Positions 60,082 to 64,000 of a stretch of DNA of 64,000 bases are shown here, in pieces. Made by a program: the position numbers and the translations under genes. This DNA comes from DASQPA01 sp963757335 (GTDB taxonomy: Bacteria; Acidobacteriota; Thermoanaerobaculia; Multivoradales; UBA5704), in NCBI GenBank assembly GCA_963757335.1, contig CAVWRJ010000013.1, positions 496,001 through 560,000 of the forward strand. The letters are read 5' to 3'. Each line of letters starts with the position of its first letter. Positions within the stretch are counted from its first letter, which is position 1. The notes under the pieces were generated by a model. The model was not told the origin of the DNA and made no database searches. It was given only the letters and a program-made list of their open reading frames with translations.

Positions 60082-61923
60082 TCACACCCCGCTCTCGACC
60101 AGCTCCCCCGACTGGATGTGCCAGAGGTCGGCGTAGGTGCCGCCGCGGGCGAGGAGGTCGTCGTGGTGCCCCTCCTCGGCGACCTTGCCGTCGCGGAGGA
60201 CGAGGATGCGGTCGGCGTGGCGAATGGTCGACAGGCGGTGGGCGATGATGAGCGCGGTGCGGCCGGAGGTCAGGGTCTTCAAGCTCTGCTGGATAGCCCG
60301 CTCGGTCTCGGTGTCGACCGAGCTCGTAGCCTCGTCGAGGACCAGGATGGGCGCGTCCTTGACGATGGCGCGGGCGATCGAAAGGCGCTGGCGCTGGCCG
60401 CCCGAGAGCTTGATCCCGCGCTCGCCGACGATCGTCTCGTAGCCGTCGGGGAGCGAGGCCACGAAGTCGTGGAGCTGGGCAAGCCGGGCGGCCCGCTCGA
60501 CGACCTCCGGCCCGGCGCTCCCGGTGCTGTAGGCGATGTTCTCGTAGATCGTGCCGTGGAAAAGGTAGACGTCCTGGGAGACCAGGGCGATGTTGGCGCG
60601 GAGGTCGCGCTGGGCCAGCTCGCGCACGTCGTGGCCGTCGATGCGGACGGCGCCCCCGGTCACGTCGTAGAGCCGCAGCAGGAGCTTGATGACCGTCGAC
60701 TTGCCGGCCCCGGTGGGCCCGGCGATCCCCAGGGTCTCCCCCGGGGCGACCCGGAAAGACACTCCGGAGAGAACCGGCTCGCCGCGCTGATAAGTAAAGG
60801 CCACATGGTCGAAGACCACCTCGCCCCTGGCGCGCCCGAGCGGCACCGGCCGCTCCGGGTCGCGGATCGCCGCGAGGGTATCCAGGAGGCCGAAGATGCG
60901 CCGCGCCGACGCTTTGGCCCGCTCGTAGTCGTCGACCGTCGTCCCCAGGCGGGTGAGCGGCCAGAGGAGGCGCTCGGTCATCATGGCGAAGAGGACGAGC
61001 TGGCCGACGGTGACAATCCCGGTGCCGGCGAGGACCCAGTAGCTGCCGAGGAGAAGCACCCCGGCGAAGCCGCCGACGATCGCCATGCGGATCAGGGGGA
61101 CGTAGATCGCGGCCAGGCGGATGGCGTCGAAGTTCGCCTCCCGGTACTCGTTCGAGGTGCTCCGCACCCGCTCGGTCTCGAAAGCCTCGGCGGTGAAGCT
61201 CTTGATCACCAGAATGCCGGCGATGTTGTTCTCGAGGCGGCTGGAAAGCCCCCCCACTGCGGCGCGCACCCGCCGGTAGCGGGGGGAGATCTTCCGCTGG
61301 TAGAGGAGGCTCCCCCAGAGGATGACCGGGATGGGCGCCATGCCGACCAGCGACAGCTGCCAGGAGGTGCCGAGCATGATGATGCCGGCGAAGACGAAGA
61401 GGACGGCGATCTGGACCAGCTCGTTGAAGCCGGTGTTCAAGAAGCGTTCGAGCTGGTTGACGTCGTCGTTCAGCATGGCGAGGACGTCGCCCAGCCGGTG
61501 CTCCTCGAAAAAGGCGATCTCGCGCGACTGGATCTGCTCGTAAGTGTCCATCCGCAGATCGTGCTGGACGCGCTGGGCGAGGCCCATGAACATCGCCTGA
61601 TAGATCCACTGAAAAAAGCTCTCGAAAAAGAAGATGCCGACCGAGAGCCCGGCCAGGACGACGGCCAGGCGCCAGGGGTCCCGGGTGCCGGCGAGACCGG
61701 AGATCCAGGCCGGGGCCGAGCCGCGGAGCGAGTCGATGACCCAGCCGACGAGGAGCGGCGGCATCAAGTCGAGCACCTTGTTGGCGACGGAGGCCGCCAC
61801 CGCCCCGTTGACGGTCCGCCGGTAGGGTTTGAGATACCGGAAGAGCCGCCGCATGGGCCGCGGAGCCTCGGGCAGACGGGGGATCTGGGGCGCGGGGCGG
61901 TCTAAAGAGGCGGGCTCGGTCAC
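60082..61923 (-). CDS. ABC-type exporter with fused membrane and ATPase domains
   Basis: 613 residues, GTG start. Six membrane spans in residues ~40-340 (coupling-helix region SREIAFFEEHRLGDVLAMLNDD), then an ATPase domain with Walker A GIAGPTGAGKSTVIKLLLRL (~395), signature IKLSGGQRQRLSIARAI (~500), Walker B ILVLDEATSSVDTETE and the switch His IIAHRLSTIRHAD. MsbA/multidrug half-transporter type that works as a homodimer to export lipids or drugs. The 10-bp repeats at 61933-61991 lie directly upstream of the start. Confidence 0.95.
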   Translation of the reverse strand: MTEPASLDRPAPQIPRLPEAPRPMRRLFRYLKPYRRTVNGAVAASVANKVLDLMPPLLVGWVIDSLRGSAPAWISGLAGTRDPWRLAVVLAGLSVGIFFFESFFQWIYQAMFMGLAQRVQHDLRMDTYEQIQSREIAFFEEHRLGDVLAMLNDDVNQLERFLNTGFNELVQIAVLFVFAGIIMLGTSWQLSLVGMAPIPVILWGSLLYQRKISPRYRRVRAAVGGLSSRLENNIAGILVIKSFTAEAFETERVRSTSNEYREANFDAIRLAAIYVPLIRMAIVGGFAGVLLLGSYWVLAGTGIVTVGQLVLFAMMTERLLWPLTRLGTTVDDYERAKASARRIFGLLDTLAAIRDPERPVPLGRARGEVVFDHVAFTYQRGEPVLSGVSFRVAPGETLGIAGPTGAGKSTVIKLLLRLYDVTGGAVRIDGHDVRELAQRDLRANIALVSQDVYLFHGTIYENIAYSTGSAGPEVVERAARLAQLHDFVASLPDGYETIVGERGIKLSGGQRQRLSIARAIVKDAPILVLDEATSSVDTETERAIQQSLKTLTSGRTALIIAHRLSTIRHADRILVLRDGKVAEEGHHDDLLARGGTYADLWHIQSGELVESGV

Positions 61924-61932
61924 CGGCGATAC

Positions 61933-61991
61933 CTCGAAACAGCTCGAAACGGCTCGAAACGGCTCGAAACGGCTCGAAACGGCTCGAAACG
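61933..61991. repeat. Six tandem 10-bp repeats (CTCGAAACGG)
   Basis: CTCGAAAC recurs every 10 bases at 61933, 61943, 61953, 61963, 61973 and 61983, with only the linker base pair varying (AG or GG). It sits between the divergent ABC exporter (-) and DinB-like (+) genes, so it lies in or beside both promoters. Confidence 0.9.
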
Positions 61992-62058
61992 GGGGATGGT
62001 ACCACCCCTACGCAAACGGCCGCCCCGCGGCTACCATGGGCGGCAAGGAGGGTGTGCG

Positions 62059-62610
62059 ATGGAAGAGACCCTGAACATGGCCGACCACTACCTGAAGGAC
62101 GTGGCGGTCGAGCTCCGCAAATTGAAGACCCTGGCCGACAAGGCCATCGCCCAGGTGGAGGACGGCGACCTTTTCACCGTCCTCGACCCGGAGTCGAACA
62201 GCCTTGCCATGCTCATGCAGCACCTGGGCGGCAACCTGCGCTCGCGCTGGACCCACTTCCTGACCGCCGACGGCGAGAAGCCCGACCGCCAGCGGGACGC
62301 CGAGTTCGAGGTCTCCCCGGAGACGACCCGGTCGACCCTCCTCGACGGCTGGGAGCTCGGCTGGAGCCGGCTCTTCGAGACCATCGACGGCCTCCTCGCC
62401 TCCGACCTCGCGAAGACGGTGACGATAAGGAGCGCCCCCCACTCCGTCCCCCAGGCCATCCAGCGGGCCCTGATCCACTGCGCCTACCACGTGGGCCAGA
62501 TCGTCCTCCTCGCCAAGCACGCCCGGCAGGGGGAGTGGAAGAACCTCTCGGTGCCGAAGGGCGGTTCGACGAAACACGACCAGGAGGTGGCGACGGGGCA
62601 CGGGAAGTGA
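62059..62610 (+). CDS. DinB-superfamily protein (DUF1572-like)
   Basis: 183 residues from ATG 62059 with AAGGAGGG 7 bases upstream. Four-helix bundle pattern with metal-site histidines: MLMQHLGGNLRSRWTHFLT (~residue 55), and IHCAYHVGQIVLLAKH (~140) in the conserved YHxGQI(V) position. DUF1572/DinB-like proteins are often thiol-dependent or metal-dependent enzymes of unknown substrate. Confidence 0.9.
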   Translation: MEETLNMADHYLKDVAVELRKLKTLADKAIAQVEDGDLFTVLDPESNSLAMLMQHLGGNLRSRWTHFLTADGEKPDRQRDAEFEVSPETTRSTLLDGWELGWSRLFETIDGLLASDLAKTVTIRSAPHSVPQAIQRALIHCAYHVGQIVLLAKHARQGEWKNLSVPKGGSTKHDQEVATGHGK

Positions 62611-62656
62611 GCGGGTTGGCGTCTCCTTTCGCGTAAAACCATGGCATAGTTCCGCC

Positions 62657-63667
62657 ATGGGACGACGCAAGGCCCCCGCCGATCAATTGACCCTCTTCGC
62701 GGGTGCGGAACCAGAAGAGCCAGAGGAGGTAGGGGTCGGGCCGGCCCCGGTCTCCGAGGAGGTCGCCGAGCTGGGCCGGGCGCTCCCGGCAGAGATCCGG
62801 CTCGGGCCCTCGACCTGGTCCTTCCCCGGCTGGGCGGGGATCGTCTACGACCGGAAGTACACCCCGACCCGCCTGGCACGGGAGGGGCTCGCGGCGGTCG
62901 CCCGGCATCCGCTGCTCCGCGCCGCCGGGGTGGACCGCACCCACTACGCGCCGGTCGCCGCCGCCGAGCTTGCCGCCTATGCCGCGGAGGTCCCCCCGGG
63001 GTTCCGTTTCCTCGTCAAGGCGCACGAGGCGCTGACCCTGGCGCGCTTCCCCGACCGTCCGCGCTATGGCCGCGAACGCGGGCTCGGCAACCCGCTCTAC
63101 CTGGACGTCGCCTATGCCGCCGACGCGGTGGTCGCCCCCTATATCGAGGGGTTACAAGAGAAAGGGGGCGCCCTCCTCTTCCAGTTCGCTCCTCAGGACG
63201 TCGGCGGTCCCGCCCGTTTCGCCGACGAGCTCGGCGCTTTCCTGGCCGCCCTGCCGCGCGGACCGCTCTACGCGGTCGAGCTGCGCAACCGCGAGCTCTT
63301 GATCCCGCGCTACGCCGAGGCCCTGGCAGCGGCCGGCGCCGTCCACTGCATCAACGCCCACCCGCGGATGCCCGACGTCCGCACCCAGGCCGCCGTGACC
63401 GGCCTCGCCACCGCACCGGCGCTCGTCGTCCGCTGGCTCCTCGGACCGGGGGAGACCTACGAGGCCGCCGGCAAGCGCTTCGCCCCCTTCGACCGCCTCC
63501 AGGAGGAGGACCCCGCGGCCCGCCAGGGCCTCGCCAAGCTCGCCCGCGAGGCGGTCGCCCGGGACCAGCCGGTCCTCGTCACGGTCAACAACAACGCCGA
63601 GGGCTCGGCACCGCTGTCGATCGAGAAGCTGGCAGCCGAGATCGTGCGAGCGCCGGACACTGCTTAG
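62657..63667 (+). CDS. DUF72 (YecE-like) TIM-barrel protein
   Basis: 336 residues. A variable N-terminal ~45 residues, then RLGPSTWSFPGWAGIVYDR (~residue 50), the signature start of DUF72. FRFLVKAHEALTLARF, LLFQFAPQDVGG, YAVELRNRELL and CINAHPRMPDV follow in the usual order, and VLVTVNNNAEGSAPLSIEKL closes it. Conserved acidic residues suggest a metal or nucleic-acid related role, but function is unknown. Confidence 0.92.
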   Translation: MGRRKAPADQLTLFAGAEPEEPEEVGVGPAPVSEEVAELGRALPAEIRLGPSTWSFPGWAGIVYDRKYTPTRLAREGLAAVARHPLLRAAGVDRTHYAPVAAAELAAYAAEVPPGFRFLVKAHEALTLARFPDRPRYGRERGLGNPLYLDVAYAADAVVAPYIEGLQEKGGALLFQFAPQDVGGPARFADELGAFLAALPRGPLYAVELRNRELLIPRYAEALAAAGAVHCINAHPRMPDVRTQAAVTGLATAPALVVRWLLGPGETYEAAGKRFAPFDRLQEEDPAARQGLAKLAREAVARDQPVLVTVNNNAEGSAPLSIEKLAAEIVRAPDTA

Positions 63668-63668
63668 G

Positions 63669-63727
63669 CCTGGCTGCGCGGGAGCGCCCGAAGGAATCGG
63701 CACACAGGATTCAAACGGGCCCAGCAA
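63669..63727 (+). repeat. Structured intergenic repeat, copy 5 (partial)
   Basis: Core GGCTGCGCGGGAGCGCCCGA with AAGGAATCGG, then ACACAGGATTCAAACGGGCC. Matches the family core, but the outer arms are short (CCTGG/CCCAG). Immediately follows the DUF72 stop. Confidence 0.65.
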
Positions 63728-63779
63728 CACCTGCGGCGGATGATACTCTGGCCGCCGTCGTGCCCCGGAGACCCCTTTT

Positions 63780-64000
63780 CTGAAGATCGCCAAGGTTTTC
63801 GGCGCCGTTCTACTGGTCGCCCTCGCCCTCTTCGCCTTCGGCCGCTTCTTCCTCGGCCAGCTCGGCGGCAGCCGGGGGCCCGAGCCGGCCGGGATCGTCG
63901 ACGGCCCGCCTCCCGGGTTCGAGGTCGTCGAGCGCGGGGTGATCCCTCCCGCCGAGGCGGCGCTCCAACTCGCGACGCTGCTCGATGCCCAGCCCCGGCG
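63780..64000 (+). CDS. Membrane-anchored protein, 3' truncated by the window end
   Basis: About 73 residues visible: a short basic start (LKIAKVF), a membrane span (GAVLLVALALFAFGRFF), then a Gly/Pro-rich exported part (GSRGPEPAGIVDGPPPGFEV). No ATG, GTG or TTG fits; CTG at 63780, 10 bases after GGAG, is the nearest candidate. A sequence error upstream is possible. Family not recognisable from the visible part. Confidence 0.5.
   Translation, partial: MKIAKVFGAVLLVALALFAFGRFFLGQLGGSRGPEPAGIVDGPPPGFEVVERGVIPPAEAALQLATLLDAQPR

Noticed and set aside
63740..63999. ATG-started frame at 63740 as the last gene
   Set aside because: Its product is Arg/Pro-rich shadow sequence; the frame beginning near 63780 has a clear membrane anchor.

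Overview
The window is about 64 kb of GC-rich DNA from a Gram-negative (diderm) bacterium. A large Oar-like TonB-dependent receptor with an N-terminal carboxypeptidase-regulatory domain, several secreted peptidases (M36, S8, M20), heptose/LPS genes, an outer-membrane porin, a PilB-type ATPase and DUF1579/DUF1572/SWIB/TerC proteins together suggest an Acidobacteriota member, possibly of the Thermoanaerobaculia type. That placement is inferred from gene content only. There is no prophage, integrase or transposase. It reads as a chromosomal stretch with small accessory insertions.

Layout. 1-5.6 kb: CAP-domain secreted proteins and a large M36 metallopeptidase. 5.9-7.5 kb: gltX and tRNA-Gln, followed by a candidate lanthipeptide-like precursor with its own promoter. 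7.9-8.3 kb: a degenerate 21-bp phased repeat array. 8.5-12.3 kb: a membrane protein with a class II terpene-cyclase-like DADDTA motif, overlapped by a UbiA-type prenyltransferase. 12.3-14.7 kb: an ECF sigma/DGPF/VOC cassette. 14.9-18.4 kb: a secreted protein, an S8 peptidase, a second 21-bp array and an MNT/HEPN pair. 18.4-26.3 kb: a porin plus ABC importer operon and the TonB receptor. 26.6-30.1 kb: purEK, a saccharopine-dehydrogenase-like reductase and a DUF1579 protein. 30.1-35.3 kb: a third 21-bp array, heptose kinase, heptose adenylyltransferase, heptosyltransferase and pilB; three of these are frameshifted. 35.3-46.3 kb: M20 peptidase, cobalamin adenosyltransferase, MsrP-like oxidoreductase, cupin, a deiodinase-like nitroreductase coupled to an aromatic amino acid decarboxylase, two tandem DsbA-like proteins, and holB-tmk. 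46.4-51 kb: SWIB, TerC, gamma-glutamyltransferase and an orphan PntAA. 51.1-54.3 kb: a fourth 21-bp array, a nucleotidyltransferase pair, and a lower-GC island with a DGQHR/DndB-like gene and a Cys-rich mini-ORF. 54.3-64 kb: a serine hydrolase coupled to a heavily frameshifted D-aminoacylase, DUF3592, a PPGK-like kinase, a DUF433/DUF5615 pair, an ABC exporter, DinB, DUF72 and a truncated gene.

The most unusual signal is non-coding. Four intergenic arrays with unrelated unit sequences share the same 21-bp period, which is two helical turns, and long stretches keep that phase without indels while the bases diverge. A second family of roughly 70-100 nt structured repeats occurs five times, always on the + strand, with terminal arms that differ between copies but still pair. 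Single-base frameshifts in hldE, rfaE2 and pilB, and about ten in the D-aminoacylase gene, mostly look like one-base insertions. They should be treated as possible assembly errors before they are read as gene decay.
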